From positions 2,728,001 through 2,792,000 of the forward strand of contig NZ_CP040932.1 in NCBI RefSeq assembly GCF_006351965.1: a stretch of 64,000 nt of DNA. Direction: 5' to 3'. Position numbers and translations under genes: made by a program. The notes beneath the pieces are model-generated. The model was not told the DNA's origin and made no database searches. It worked only from the letters and a program-made list of their open reading frames with translations. Of the stretch, positions 23,982 to 32,355 are shown in pieces; position 1 is the first letter of the stretch, and each line of letters opens with the position of its first letter. The stretch is from Oceanicola sp. D3 (GTDB taxonomy: Bacteria; Pseudomonadota; Alphaproteobacteria; Rhodobacterales; Rhodobacteraceae).

Positions 23982-25595
23982 ATGGAAGGCCTGATGATGC
24001 ATCGTCCGCTGCGGATTGCGGATATTCTGGCACATGCGGCGCAGATCTACCCTGAGGAGGGGATCGTTTCGGCGCGCACCGAGGGTGACATTCATCGCCA
24101 GAGCTATGCGCAGACCGCCGCGCGGGTGGCGCAGCTTGCCCATGGGCTCATCGCGGCGGGGGTTAAGCCCGGTGACCGGGTGGCGACGCTGGCATGGAAT
24201 GGTTACCGGCATTTCGAGCTGTACTATGCGATCAGCGGGATCGGGGCGGTGTGCCACACGATCAACCCGCGCCTTTCGGCAGAGCAGATGGCCTATATCG
24301 TGGGCCATGCCGAGGATAGCCTGCTGTTCTTTGACACGACCTTTTTGCCGATCATCGAGGGGCTGAGCGGGCAGTTTCCGCCCTCTCTGCGCTATGTGGC
24401 CATGGCGGACGAGGACAAGCAGCCCGAGAGCAAGGTGGAGCTGTTGAACTACGAGGCGATGCTAAACGGGCAGCCGGAGCAGTTTGACTGGCCGGAGTTC
24501 GACGAAACCACCGCCGCCGCGCTTTGCTACACCTCGGGCACCACGGGCAACCCCAAGGGCACGCTCTATTCGCACCGCTCCACGGTGTTGCATGCGCTGT
24601 GCACCGCGATCAGCCTGCCCAAGGTGCTGCGCGAGGGCAGCCGGATTTTGCCGGTGGTGCCACTGTTTCATGTGAACGCATGGGGCCTGCCCTATTCCGC
24701 GCCGCTCACCGGGGCCTCGCTGGTGATGCCCGGGCCGGGGCTGGACGGGCCTTCGCTGTTCAAACTGATGGATGCCGAGCAGGTCTATTCGGCCTGGGGC
24801 GTGCCGACTGTCTGGCTCGGGCTGCAGCAGGAGATCGCGGCGCAGGGGCGGCTGACGGAAGGCTTTGGGCACCTTGTGGTGGGTGGCTCTGCGGCGCCGC
24901 GGGCAATGATCGAGGCCTTCGAGAAGGAGGGCGTCGATGTGTGCCACGCTTGGGGGATGACAGAGATGAGCCCGATCGGCACGGTGGGCAACCTCCCCCC
25001 GTCGATGGAGGATGCGCCGCTTTCTGAGAAGCTGGAGATCAAGCGAAAGCAGGGGCGCCGGGCCTTTGGCGTGGATATGAAGATCATCGGAGAGGACGGC
25101 AGCGCCCAGCCGCAGGACGGCACGGCGGAGGGCGAGCTGTTTGTGCGCGGCAACACCATTGCGGCGGGTTATTACAACAACCCCGAGGCCACCGCCGAGG
25201 CGATTGATGGCGAGGGCTGGTTTGGCACCGGCGATATTGCCCGGATCAGCCCGAACGGCACGCTTTCGATCACCGACCGGAGCAAAGACCTGATCAAATC
25301 GGGCGGCGAGTGGATCAGCTCGATCGACATGGAGAACGTGGTGATGGGCCACCCGAACGTGGCCAATTGCGCCGCCATCGCCGTGCCGAGCGAGAAATGG
25401 GGCGAGCGCCCGATGCTGATTGTGGTGGCCAAGGGCGAGCCCCCTGCCCCGGAAGCGCTGCGCGACATGCTGGAAGAGCATTTCGCCAAGTGGCAGCTGC
25501 CCGACGACATCCTTTTCGTCGAGGAACTGCCGCTGACGGCAACTGGCAAGGTCTCAAAACTCACCCTGCGGCGGCAATATGCGGCGGCGGGATAG
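23982..25595 (+). CDS. Medium/long-chain acyl-CoA ligase, DmdB-like (3-(methylthio)propionyl-CoA ligase group)
   Basis: ANL-family acyl-CoA synthetase, 537 aa. The P-loop YTSGTTGNPKGTLYSHRS, WGMTEMSP, GWFGTGDIARI, DRSKDLIKSGGEWISS and TATGKVSKLTLR (catalytic Lys) are intact. The N-terminus (GLMMHRPLRIADILAHAAQI) and length fit the group that includes DmdB, the methylthiopropionyl-CoA ligase of roseobacters, but that group also activates other medium-chain acids, and no DmdC- or DmdD-sized partners are here. GGGAGGAG precedes the ATG. It may serve the local pathway as a second entry ligase. Confidence 0.86.
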   Translation: MEGLMMHRPLRIADILAHAAQIYPEEGIVSARTEGDIHRQSYAQTAARVAQLAHGLIAAGVKPGDRVATLAWNGYRHFELYYAISGIGAVCHTINPRLSAEQMAYIVGHAEDSLLFFDTTFLPIIEGLSGQFPPSLRYVAMADEDKQPESKVELLNYEAMLNGQPEQFDWPEFDETTAAALCYTSGTTGNPKGTLYSHRSTVLHALCTAISLPKVLREGSRILPVVPLFHVNAWGLPYSAPLTGASLVMPGPGLDGPSLFKLMDAEQVYSAWGVPTVWLGLQQEIAAQGRLTEGFGHLVVGGSAAPRAMIEAFEKEGVDVCHAWGMTEMSPIGTVGNLPPSMEDAPLSEKLEIKRKQGRRAFGVDMKIIGEDGSAQPQDGTAEGELFVRGNTIAAGYYNNPEATAEAIDGEGWFGTGDIARISPNGTLSITDRSKDLIKSGGEWISSIDMENVVMGHPNVANCAAIAVPSEKWGERPMLIVVAKGEPPAPEALRDMLEEHFAKWQLPDDILFVEELPLTATGKVSKLTLRRQYAAAG

Positions 25596-25622
25596 GCCCC
25601 GCGAGTTGACCTCTGCGTGAAA

Positions 25623-25645
25623 AAACCCACAAAGGGCTTGGGTTT
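25623..25645 (+). terminator. Possible terminator after acyl-CoA ligase gene
   Basis: AAACCCA (25623-25629) and TGGGTTT (25639-25645) form a 7-bp stem with a 9-base loop. The sequence after it is T-rich (GTTGCCTGTTTT). Located 28 bases after the ligase stop. Confidence 0.4.
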
Positions 25646-25695
25646 GTTGCCTGTTTTGGGCACATTCGCGAAAAATCGCTCAAGGTTCGAGACAC

Positions 25696-26328
25696 ATGAA
25701 GAGACGAGACTTTCTTGCAGGCGCCGCCGCGGTTGGCGCTGGCTTTGTTGCTGGGGCTCCTGCCCTCGCCTATGACGAAACCCTGAAGCCCTATGGCCTG
25801 CCAATTCACCTTCTGCCGCATTACGTTAATGTTTCCAAGGACTTGGCGCCGCAGGAAATTCATGTGAGCCCGAGCCGCTTTGCGCTGTTTCTCACGCTCG
25901 GCGGTGGCCGTGCCATCCGCTACACCTGCGGTATCGGTCGCCCCGGCCTGTATGAGCCGGGCACGTTCTATGTTGGTGCGCGCAAGCAGTGGCCATCGTG
26001 GACGCCGACGCCCGACATGATCGAACGCTCGCCCGAGCAGTACAAAAAGTTTGAAGACGGCATGCCCGGTGGCCCCGGCAACCCGCTGGGGGCGCGTGCG
26101 ATCTACCTTTTCAAACCGCAGATCGGTGATACCTTCCTGCGCATTCATGGCACCAATGATCCGCGCACCATCGGCAAGCGGGTCTCCAACGGCTGCGCCC
26201 GGCTGGTGAACAACCAGATCGTGCACCTGTATCGCCGCACCCCGATGAACGCGAAGGTGGTGCTTTATCCCGCGGCCGAAAACGGCGGCGTGGATCTTTC
26301 GGCGGAGCCAGCAGTTACCCGCAGCTGA
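25696..26328 (+). CDS. L,D-transpeptidase (YkuD domain), exported
   Basis: Periplasmic peptidoglycan cross-linking or lipoprotein-anchoring enzyme, 210 aa. The N-terminus MKRRDFLAGAAAVGAGFVAGAPALA looks like a twin-arginine-type signal peptide. The catalytic block has H151 (RIHGTND) and SNGCARL with C167, the YkuD nucleophile. It stands alone between the ligase gene and a strong terminator, so it is probably monocistronic. Confidence 0.92.
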   Translation: MKRRDFLAGAAAVGAGFVAGAPALAYDETLKPYGLPIHLLPHYVNVSKDLAPQEIHVSPSRFALFLTLGGGRAIRYTCGIGRPGLYEPGTFYVGARKQWPSWTPTPDMIERSPEQYKKFEDGMPGGPGNPLGARAIYLFKPQIGDTFLRIHGTNDPRTIGKRVSNGCARLVNNQIVHLYRRTPMNAKVVLYPAAENGGVDLSAEPAVTRS

Positions 26329-26351
26329 GGCCGGCTGAACCGCAACATACG

Positions 26352-26387
26352 GCAGCGCCCGCCCCCTAAAGAGGAGGCGGGCGCTGC
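26352..26387 (+). terminator. Strong hairpin terminator after the L,D-transpeptidase gene
   Basis: Twelve-bp perfect stem: GCAGCGCCCGCC at 26352-26363 and GGCGGGCGCTGC at 26376-26387 with a 12-base loop. It lies 24 bases past the stop. There is little T-run, as is common in high-GC genomes. Confidence 0.65.
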
Positions 26388-26553
26388 GCGATTTCGGGGG
26401 TGCTGCGGCTGCCAGGGGCTTGCAAAACCGCGATGACATAACGTGACATCGGCTAAGAATGTATTTTGGGCCAGGAGCGTCAGACTGGCGTTGAAGCGCT
26501 CACGCAGGGGCCACCGCCGGAGTAGCACCCCACGCGACTTGGCACACAGCTGA

Positions 26554-27336
26554 TCAGAGGGTCACACCGGCTTGCTGGGCCAGACCCGCCTCCACTGCGT
26601 GGCGCGATCCGGAGGGCAATTCCTGCGCATAAAGCACCAGCCCGTAGAGGCGCATATGCCCCCATTGGGCGCCACCAGGCCCCCGATTGAAGAGGCATGC
26701 CTGCGAAGTGGTATCCACAGGCTCTGCGCTGCCATTCGCGGCGCTAATCAGTCCCCGCTCTACCCCGTCAACAGCGGCGTGTTGCGCGCTGAAGCTGGCT
26801 GCGGCAGCGCGCCACCAACTGAGGACGGTGTCGGAGCCGGTGGCGATGGCTCCGAAGCGCGCATTGCCACCATCATGGCGCCAAGACTGCCCCTCGGCGC
26901 CAAGGCTGGCCGCCAGCACCTTGGTGCCAGTGCCTACTTTGCCAATATGAAAGACGCGATCGTCGTTGCCGATGTAGCTGATCGGACGCAGGGCAGCGAC
27001 GATGGTAAGGGCCGGGCTGGCGGAGAGGCCAAAGCGCGTGGCGGCGGTCATCTGATCATCCACACCGTCGGCCTCCAGCCAGTGCCGGGCGCCATCAGTG
27101 CGATAGGTCGGGCGCGCGGCGGCGGTGGTTTGGATCATGTCATAGCCGTTGCCGCTTTGATCCTCGATCCGCCCTACCGGGTCTCCATCGGAGATTACAG
27201 GCACGGTCCCACTGGCATCCTGCCAAAGGCTGGACAGCACCGATGGAATATAGACCGCTGTGGCACCATTGAAGATGCTGCCCTGATTGCGCACGCCGAC
27301 GGCGCACTGTTTGATCGAAAAGCCGGTTCCCAACAT
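26554..27336 (-). CDS. Phage-type hypothetical protein with LamG/concanavalin-like fold
   Basis: 260 aa, no enzyme motif recognised. The segment VLSSLWQDASGTVPVISDGD, followed by PVGRIEDQSGNGYDMIQ and HWLEADGVDDQMTA, is typical of a family found in phage and prophage structural regions, with a beta-rich jelly-roll (LamG-like) body covering roughly residues 90-250. The start at 27336 is chosen because GGAGG lies 8 bases upstream; an in-frame ATG at 27387 lacks a site. It stands alone with non-coding sequence on both sides and no other phage gene next to it. It could be a remnant of a prophage, or a domesticated surface/adhesion protein. Confidence 0.65.
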   Translation of the reverse strand: MLGTGFSIKQCAVGVRNQGSIFNGATAVYIPSVLSSLWQDASGTVPVISDGDPVGRIEDQSGNGYDMIQTTAAARPTYRTDGARHWLEADGVDDQMTAATRFGLSASPALTIVAALRPISYIGNDDRVFHIGKVGTGTKVLAASLGAEGQSWRHDGGNARFGAIATGSDTVLSWWRAAAASFSAQHAAVDGVERGLISAANGSAEPVDTTSQACLFNRGPGGAQWGHMRLYGLVLYAQELPSGSRHAVEAGLAQQAGVTL

Positions 27337-27733
27337 CACATAGGCCTCCGGTTCCGGTGTGGACCCTCTCGCGACAGCGATATGCATGGAAGCAAGGACG
27401 TGAGCATCACGATCTCCCCTTAGGTTTACAGTTTTGCGGCAATACGAACACCTTGTTCGTTGAGGCTGCCTGACGTGCCTAAAGAGGTGCGGTTAGCGTC
27501 CGGTGAAACCAGCGTTCGATGGTTCTCCCGGTCGGCCCAGATTGGGCAGCCCCGCGACGTTGCCCCGACTTTGTGGCTGTAGTGCCGACCCGTCATCGGC
27601 GCGAAAAACCAAAGCCCGGAGGCACCATGAGTTTCTGCACGCCGGGAGGTGATCGGCTAGGATGGCAGGTGAAGTCCCATTGGCATTGCCGGCATTCTGC
27701 AACGACAGGCCAGCCGAGGGGCGTGCAGCATGC
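27337..27733. other. 397-base non-coding stretch upstream of the phage-type gene
   Basis: No convincing gene: small frames at 27493-27702 (minus) and 27519-27737 (plus) show no family features or good ribosome binding sites. It holds an inverted repeat at 27444-27460 and is less GC-rich than its surroundings around 27420-27460. It probably contains the promoter of the phage-type gene and possibly remnants of a deleted element. Confidence 0.45.
27444..27460. promoter_or_regulatory. Perfect inverted repeat upstream of the phage-type gene
   Basis: ACGAAC-ACCTT-GTTCGT, a 6-bp perfect inverted repeat with 5-base spacer, about 110 bases before the start at 27336. Possible operator; no partner regulator identified. 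Confidence 0.3.
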
Positions 27734-28492
27734 TTAGAACAGCGACCTCAGGCCCATCCAGATCAGCCGGATGGAGATGAGGATCAGCACCACGTCGAGG
27801 GCGCGGCGAAAGCTGGTGTCGGTCAGGCGGGTAAGCACGAGCCGACCGGCCAGGGTGCCGAGGAACCCGGCGAGGATCATGACCAGCAGAAACCCAAGCC
27901 AAGGCCCAAAGGCGAAGCCGAGGATGCCGAACACCAGCACTTTGGCGAGGTGCTGGAGGGTCATGAAGGCGGCATGGCTGGCGACATGAGATTGGCGTGG
28001 CAGGTTCAGGGATTTGGTGAAATTGGCCACGAAAACGCCTGTGGCCCCGAAGAACATGGTCAGAAAGCTCGAAATCAGCCCTGTCACCAGCGGCAGGCGT
28101 GAGAGCCAGGCAGGAGGGCGGGCCAGAACCGACCAGATCACGAAGCCGCCCACGCCGATCATGATTGCACCGGGGGGCAGGTTGACCACCACCGAGCCGC
28201 CGCAGGCAACGCCGATTACTGTGCCCAGCAGAAACAGGGCGACAGGGGGCCAGTGCACGTGGCGGATGAGCACCGCCATGCGCAACACATTCGAGCCGGT
28301 TTGAATGACCCCGTGCACCGGGATCAGCGCAAGCGGGGGCATGACGCTGGCCATGACCGCCAGCAGCAGCGCCCCTCCCCCGATGCCCAGCGCCACCGTG
28401 ATGAAGGACGATATGAAGCTGACGGCGATCAGCGCCCAGAAAACGGGGGGTTCCAGCCCGGCCGAGAACAGCTCGATCAACTTGCGTCCCAA
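27734..28492 (-). CDS. TSUP (TauE/SafE) family membrane transporter
   Basis: 252 aa inner-membrane protein with about eight hydrophobic segments and the TauE/SafE repeat pattern (ALGIGGGALLLAVMASVMPP, later FFGATGVFVANFTKSLNL). The family exports sulfite, sulfoacetate or other organic anions. It overlaps the 3' end of the D-2-hydroxyacid dehydrogenase gene by 16 bases, so both are co-transcribed from a promoter that carries tandem GTATAC boxes. It may export a by-product of the adjacent pathway; the substrate is unknown. Confidence 0.87.
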   Translation of the reverse strand: MGRKLIELFSAGLEPPVFWALIAVSFISSFITVALGIGGGALLLAVMASVMPPLALIPVHGVIQTGSNVLRMAVLIRHVHWPPVALFLLGTVIGVACGGSVVVNLPPGAIMIGVGGFVIWSVLARPPAWLSRLPLVTGLISSFLTMFFGATGVFVANFTKSLNLPRQSHVASHAAFMTLQHLAKVLVFGILGFAFGPWLGFLLVMILAGFLGTLAGRLVLTRLTDTSFRRALDVVLILISIRLIWMGLRSLF

Positions 28493-29454
28493 ACCTCCGG
28501 ATTGATCATGTGGATGGGGGCCTGCGCCGCATAGGCGTTGATCTGGTCGTAGATATCCGAAAACTGCATATCGAGCTCATCCTCGGTGACGTAGCCGATA
28601 TGCGGGGTGGCGATGACCGCAGGGTGGTTGACCAAGGGATCATCCGCATCGGTCATGGGCTCGGTATCGAAGACATCCAGCGCAAGGCGGCCCGGGCGAC
28701 CGGCGGCCAGCGCGGCCTGCAAGGCGCCGGGGGCCACAAGACCGGAGCGGGAGGTGTTGATGAAGCTGGCGGAGGCTTTCATCGACAGCAGATCCTCTGC
28801 GGTGATGATGCCCCGGGTCGCGGGCTTCAGGCGCACATGCAGGCTTAGAAAATCGCTCTCGGCGAAGAAGGCGGCGCGGCTTGGGGCCAGCTCGGCCCCC
28901 TCGGCGGCGGCGCGTGCCCTGCCCTCCTCGGAGGCCCACCACCAGAGCTTCATCCCGAACGCCTCGGCATAGGTGGCCACCTGTTTGGCAATGCGCCCAT
29001 AGCCGTAAAGCCCCAGCCGCCGGCCTGCGAGGGTTTGGCCCACGCCCATTTGCCAGTGTCCCGCACGCAAACTGGCCATCTGCTGCGGGATCTGGCGGGC
29101 GGCGGCGAGGATCAGCGCGAATGTCAGCTCGGATGCGGCGATGGAGGGGGTGCCGGAATGCATGTTGGAGCAGAGCAGCACATTGTTGGCGGTGCAGGCG
29201 GCGACGTCGACATGTGGGTAGACGCTGCGCTGCGAGATCAGCTTGAGATGGGGCAGCCGGGTTAGCAAAGCTTCGGTGATAGGGGTGCGCTCGCGAAAGA
29301 GCACCAGCGCCTCTGCCTCCTGCAGCCGCTCGGCCAGAACCTCCACATCCTCGGTATGGTTTGTCCAGACGGTGACATCGTGGCCGGAGAGGCGCGAAAA
29401 GCTTGGCAGGGTGCGGAGCGTGTCGAACCAGTCGTCGAGGATATGGACCTTCAT
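28477..29454 (-). CDS. D-2-hydroxyacid dehydrogenase, NAD-dependent
   Basis: Interconverts a 2-hydroxy acid and 2-oxo acid, 325 aa. The Rossmann motif GLYGYGRIAKQVA starts near residue 148; HVRLKPATRGIITAEDLLSM holds the substrate Arg region and ATPHIGYVTEDEL the catalytic His. The start at 29454 (MKVHILDDWFDTLRTL) fits family N-termini; upstream in-frame codons to 29553 run through the presumed operator. The Shine-Dalgarno is weak. Its 117-base upstream gap with two tandem boxes suggests separate control from the TPP-enzyme operon. A 2-oxoacid product could be the substrate of the adjacent TPP enzyme. Confidence 0.87.
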   Translation of the reverse strand: MKVHILDDWFDTLRTLPSFSRLSGHDVTVWTNHTEDVEVLAERLQEAEALVLFRERTPITEALLTRLPHLKLISQRSVYPHVDVAACTANNVLLCSNMHSGTPSIAASELTFALILAAARQIPQQMASLRAGHWQMGVGQTLAGRRLGLYGYGRIAKQVATYAEAFGMKLWWWASEEGRARAAAEGAELAPSRAAFFAESDFLSLHVRLKPATRGIITAEDLLSMKASASFINTSRSGLVAPGALQAALAAGRPGRLALDVFDTEPMTDADDPLVNHPAVIATPHIGYVTEDELDMQFSDIYDQINAYAAQAPIHMINPEVWDAS

Positions 29455-29533
29455 CGGCTTTCGGCCCGGGGAACGGCGGCGCTTGCGCGCGGTGCTGGGA
29501 TTGAGGGTGTGTAGGCCATCGGACTCTCCGCTT

Positions 29534-29553
29534 TGTATACCACTGTATACCAA
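29534..29553. promoter_or_regulatory. Tandem GTATAC boxes, candidate GntR (FadR-type) operator
   Basis: Two direct 10-base copies, TGTATACCAC at 29534-29543 and TGTATACCAA at 29544-29553, one helical turn apart. Each contains the palindrome GTATAC and fits the TNGT-(N)-ACNA pattern bound by FadR-subfamily GntR regulators. A related site with the same 10-base phasing lies at 40684-40703 in front of the GntR gene. Confidence 0.5.
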
Positions 29554-29571
29554 CTTAGCGCAGCCGCCAAG

Positions 29572-31212
29572 TCACTTGATCCCGTGGGACCGGCGGATCA
29601 CGGGCGAAACGACCCGGTCGCAGATGGGAATATCCAACACGGTTGGCTTGGGATCGGCGGCGAAGGCTTCGACCAACCCAGGCAGACTGGCGAGGTCATC
29701 CACCCGCGCCCCGACCGCGCCGAAGCCGCGTGCGATGGAGGCGAGGTCGGTTTGGCCGAACACCGCGCCCGCATCCGAAAGGCCCTCGGCCCGCAGCTTG
29801 TGGATCTCGGAGCCATAGGCCCCGTCGTTCAGCACCACGGTGAGGATTGGCAGGGCGTGGCGCAGGTAGGTTTCCAGCTCTTGCACATGCATCAGGAAGC
29901 TGCCGTCACCGTCAAACATCACCACCGGCGTGCCCCGGCAGGCGGCGGCGACCCCCATTGCAAAGCTGGTGCCGTTGCCGATGGCGCCGAACTCGCGGAT
30001 CGTCAGAAACTCGCGGTAGGGCCGGTTCATATGCGCAAAGAAGAAAGAGCAATGGCCGGAGGAGTTGACCATCTGCCAGCCCTGCGGGAGGGCCGCATCC
30101 AATGCCGCGACCGCCGCGCGCGGATCGTGCTGACCGGGCGCAAGGGTGAACTGCGCGTCATCGGCGGGTTCGGTTGCGATGCGCTGTGCAAGCGCTTCGC
30201 TGCGCCAGCGCGGGGACCGCGCGGGGAGCGCGGTGCGCAGCGCGTCGCAGCCGAGCCGCGCATCGGCCCGAAGATGCAGATCAGCCGCCACCCGGCCCTG
30301 ACTGAGCGCGACCGGGTCCGTATCTATCTGCAACACGCGGGCCTTGGGCCATAGCTTTCCGCCGTCGGAATTGTGCTTGGCCAGAGAGCAGCCAACGGCA
30401 ATCACCAGATCGGCCTCTGCCATGGTGTCGCGGGCGACCTTTGAGGAAAAGCCGCCTGCCACGCCAAGGCAGAACGGATCGCCATGAAGCAGGCCACGCG
30501 CAGGCAGCGTGGTTGCGCTCGGCGCGTCGAGATGCGCGGCCAAGGCCTGCACCGCATCGCCCGCGCCGCTCTCTGCCGCGCCAAGCCCGGCCATGACGAC
30601 CACGCGCCGCGCCTGCGCCACCTCACCCGCCACCTGCGCCAGATCGGCCGGATTGGGCGGGATGGGCCCCGTGGCGGGGGCCAGTGCTGACGAGGGCACG
30701 GGCAGGTCAGGCGCACCTTCCCACGGCAGTTCCTGAAGATCGAACGGCAGGCCGACAACCACCGGGCGGCGCTCGCGCCGGGCCTGCACGAAGGCATCGC
30801 GGATCACCACGGGCATCCGCGTGGGCCAGTGGGCGGGCACATAGGCCGCGCCGCAGGCAGTGACGAAGGGGGCCTGGTCGATCGCCTGATTATACCAGCC
30901 CGCCTTCAGCGGGGCCTCGCCCGCGATCACCACCAGCGGCAAACGCGCCCTGACTGCGGCGGGCAGCGCTGTCATCAACTGGGTCACGCCCGGACCGCAG
31001 GTGACGGTGGCCAGCCCGACGCGGCCGGTTTTGCGGGCGTAGGCCATGGCGGCGGCCACCGCGCAATGCTCGTGCCGCACATAGATCATCTCGCAGCCGG
31101 TTTCGGCCAGACGGGTTGCGAGGGCCATATTGGCGTCGCCCAGAAGCGCAAAGCAGGTGCCGGGTGCCTCCTGCGCGAGGGTTTGGGCGAGGATGTCGTA
31201 GGTGTGGGTCAT
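29572..31212 (-). CDS. Thiamine pyrophosphate-dependent enzyme (acetolactate synthase-like)
   Basis: ThDP-dependent oxoacid-processing enzyme, 546 aa. The activating Glu is E48 in [23 protein letters not shown] follows, and the ThDP/Mg motif is [12 protein letters not shown] through LNDGAYGSE. The start at 31212 overlaps the stop of the PrpF-family gene (ATGA); an ATG 12 bases upstream is less likely. It lies in the tct operon after the isomerase. The precise reaction is open: decarboxylation of a tricarboxylate-derived 2-oxo acid is a reasonable guess given the D-2-hydroxyacid dehydrogenase downstream. Confidence 0.84.
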   Translation of the reverse strand: MTHTYDILAQTLAQEAPGTCFALLGDANMALATRLAETGCEMIYVRHEHCAVAAAMAYARKTGRVGLATVTCGPGVTQLMTALPAAVRARLPLVVIAGEAPLKAGWYNQAIDQAPFVTACGAAYVPAHWPTRMPVVIRDAFVQARRERRPVVVGLPFDLQELPWEGAPDLPVPSSALAPATGPIPPNPADLAQVAGEVAQARRVVVMAGLGAAESGAGDAVQALAAHLDAPSATTLPARGLLHGDPFCLGVAGGFSSKVARDTMAEADLVIAVGCSLAKHNSDGGKLWPKARVLQIDTDPVALSQGRVAADLHLRADARLGCDALRTALPARSPRWRSEALAQRIATEPADDAQFTLAPGQHDPRAAVAALDAALPQGWQMVNSSGHCSFFFAHMNRPYREFLTIREFGAIGNGTSFAMGVAAACRGTPVVMFDGDGSFLMHVQELETYLRHALPILTVVLNDGAYGSEIHKLRAEGLSDAGAVFGQTDLASIARGFGAVGARVDDLASLPGLVEAFAADPKPTVLDIPICDRVVSPVIRRSHGIK

Positions 31213-32297
31213 GCACCGCGCCATACAGATCGCGGCACCATCACCTCGCCGCGTGCGATCAGGCGTGCCGTGCGGGTCAGGCCGGCGGAGTGAAACTCAA
31301 AGCCGTTCTCCCGGCCAAACCGCACCCGCACTTCCATGACCCCAACCGGGTGCTCGATGCGGATCGTGGCGGGGCTCTCGGGGCATGGGCGGGCCAGCCC
31401 CTCGGCCACCGTGCCGGGGGCCAGCGCACAGGCGGCAAGGCACTGCGAGCCGGTCACGGCGAGGGTCGGGTGGGTTGTCCACGGCATGAAGTAGCGGGCG
31501 CTGAAGTGCCCATCGCCTTGCGGCGCGGCGAGCAGGCCGATCTTGGGGGTGACGGATTTGGTTACATCGCCCAGCCCCATGCGTTGCCCCGCTTCCAGCC
31601 GCAGAGCCTCCATCTTGCCGAAGAGTTCGGGCATGGCGTCCAGCGCCTCATGGCTCTCGTAGCCGGTGATGCCCAGATCGGCGGCGCGGGCGATCATCAT
31701 CGGCATGGCAACGTCGACAAGGCTGACGGCGATACCGTCGATCTCTTCCTGCGGCTGGCCAGTGGGAAACAACGCCCCGGTGCGCGAGCCGACCACATCG
31801 AGAAAATTGAGCGACACGGGCGCGGCGGTGCCGGGCACACCGTCGATTGCCACCTCCCCCTCGTAGCTGACTTCACCGCCGGGGGTTTGCACTTCGGCTT
31901 CGACCAAGGCGCCGGTGTTTACCGCGCGAATGCGCACCGGGGTGACCCCGTCTTGCGCCTTGATCAGCCCCATCTCGATTGCCGCCGGGCCAACGCCGGT
32001 GAGGATATTGCCGCAGGTGGGCGCATAATCGACCATGCGCTCTTCGACGGCCACTTGGGCAAAGAAGTAGTCCACATCGGCCTTGGGATCCTCTGAGGCG
32101 GAGAGGATTGCCACCTTGGTTGTCACCGCCGTGCCGCCCCCTACCCCGTCGATGTTGCGCGGATTGCCCGCGCCGACGATGGCGATGAGCACCTCCGAGA
32201 GGGTTTCGCGATCTTTTGGCAGAGCGTCCGCATGCAGGTAGGGCCCGCGCGATGTGCCGCCGCGCATGAACAGGTAGGGGATGGCGGTTTGGGTCAT
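31209..32297 (-). CDS. PrpF/GalD-family isomerase (4-oxalomesaconate tautomerase-like)
   Basis: 362 aa protein of the PrpF superfamily, which shifts double bonds in tricarboxylic acids (4-oxalomesaconate tautomerase GalD; 2-methylaconitate/trans-aconitate isomerase PrpF). Family landmarks are the N-terminal FMRGGTSRGPYLHADALP, GVGGGTAVTTKVAIL, the conserved Cys in DYAPTCGNILTGVGPAAIE and GSQCLAACALA. GGAGAT precedes the ATG. It sits between the fused TctAB permease and the TPP enzyme, so its substrate is probably what the transporter imports. Which tricarboxylate it uses cannot be decided from sequence. Confidence 0.85.
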   Translation of the reverse strand: MTQTAIPYLFMRGGTSRGPYLHADALPKDRETLSEVLIAIVGAGNPRNIDGVGGGTAVTTKVAILSASEDPKADVDYFFAQVAVEERMVDYAPTCGNILTGVGPAAIEMGLIKAQDGVTPVRIRAVNTGALVEAEVQTPGGEVSYEGEVAIDGVPGTAAPVSLNFLDVVGSRTGALFPTGQPQEEIDGIAVSLVDVAMPMMIARAADLGITGYESHEALDAMPELFGKMEALRLEAGQRMGLGDVTKSVTPKIGLLAAPQGDGHFSARYFMPWTTHPTLAVTGSQCLAACALAPGTVAEGLARPCPESPATIRIEHPVGVMEVRVRFGRENGFEFHSAGLTRTARLIARGEVMVPRSVWRGA

Positions 32298-32355
32298 GGG
32301 CGGATCTCCTCGGTGGGACGTGTCTGGGCGCGGGCGGATGCGAGGGCAGCCCCCC

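Noticed and set aside
23982-25595. Assigning the ligase firmly as DmdB and the island as DMSP degradation
   Set aside because: The ligase looks DmdB-like, but no DmdA, DmdC-sized (about 590 aa) dehydrogenase or DmdD gene is present, and the DmdB group accepts several acids.
27493-27737. Two small opposing frames in the non-coding stretch upstream of the phage-type gene
   Set aside because: No convincing ribosome binding site, no similarity to known families and mutual overlap on opposite strands.
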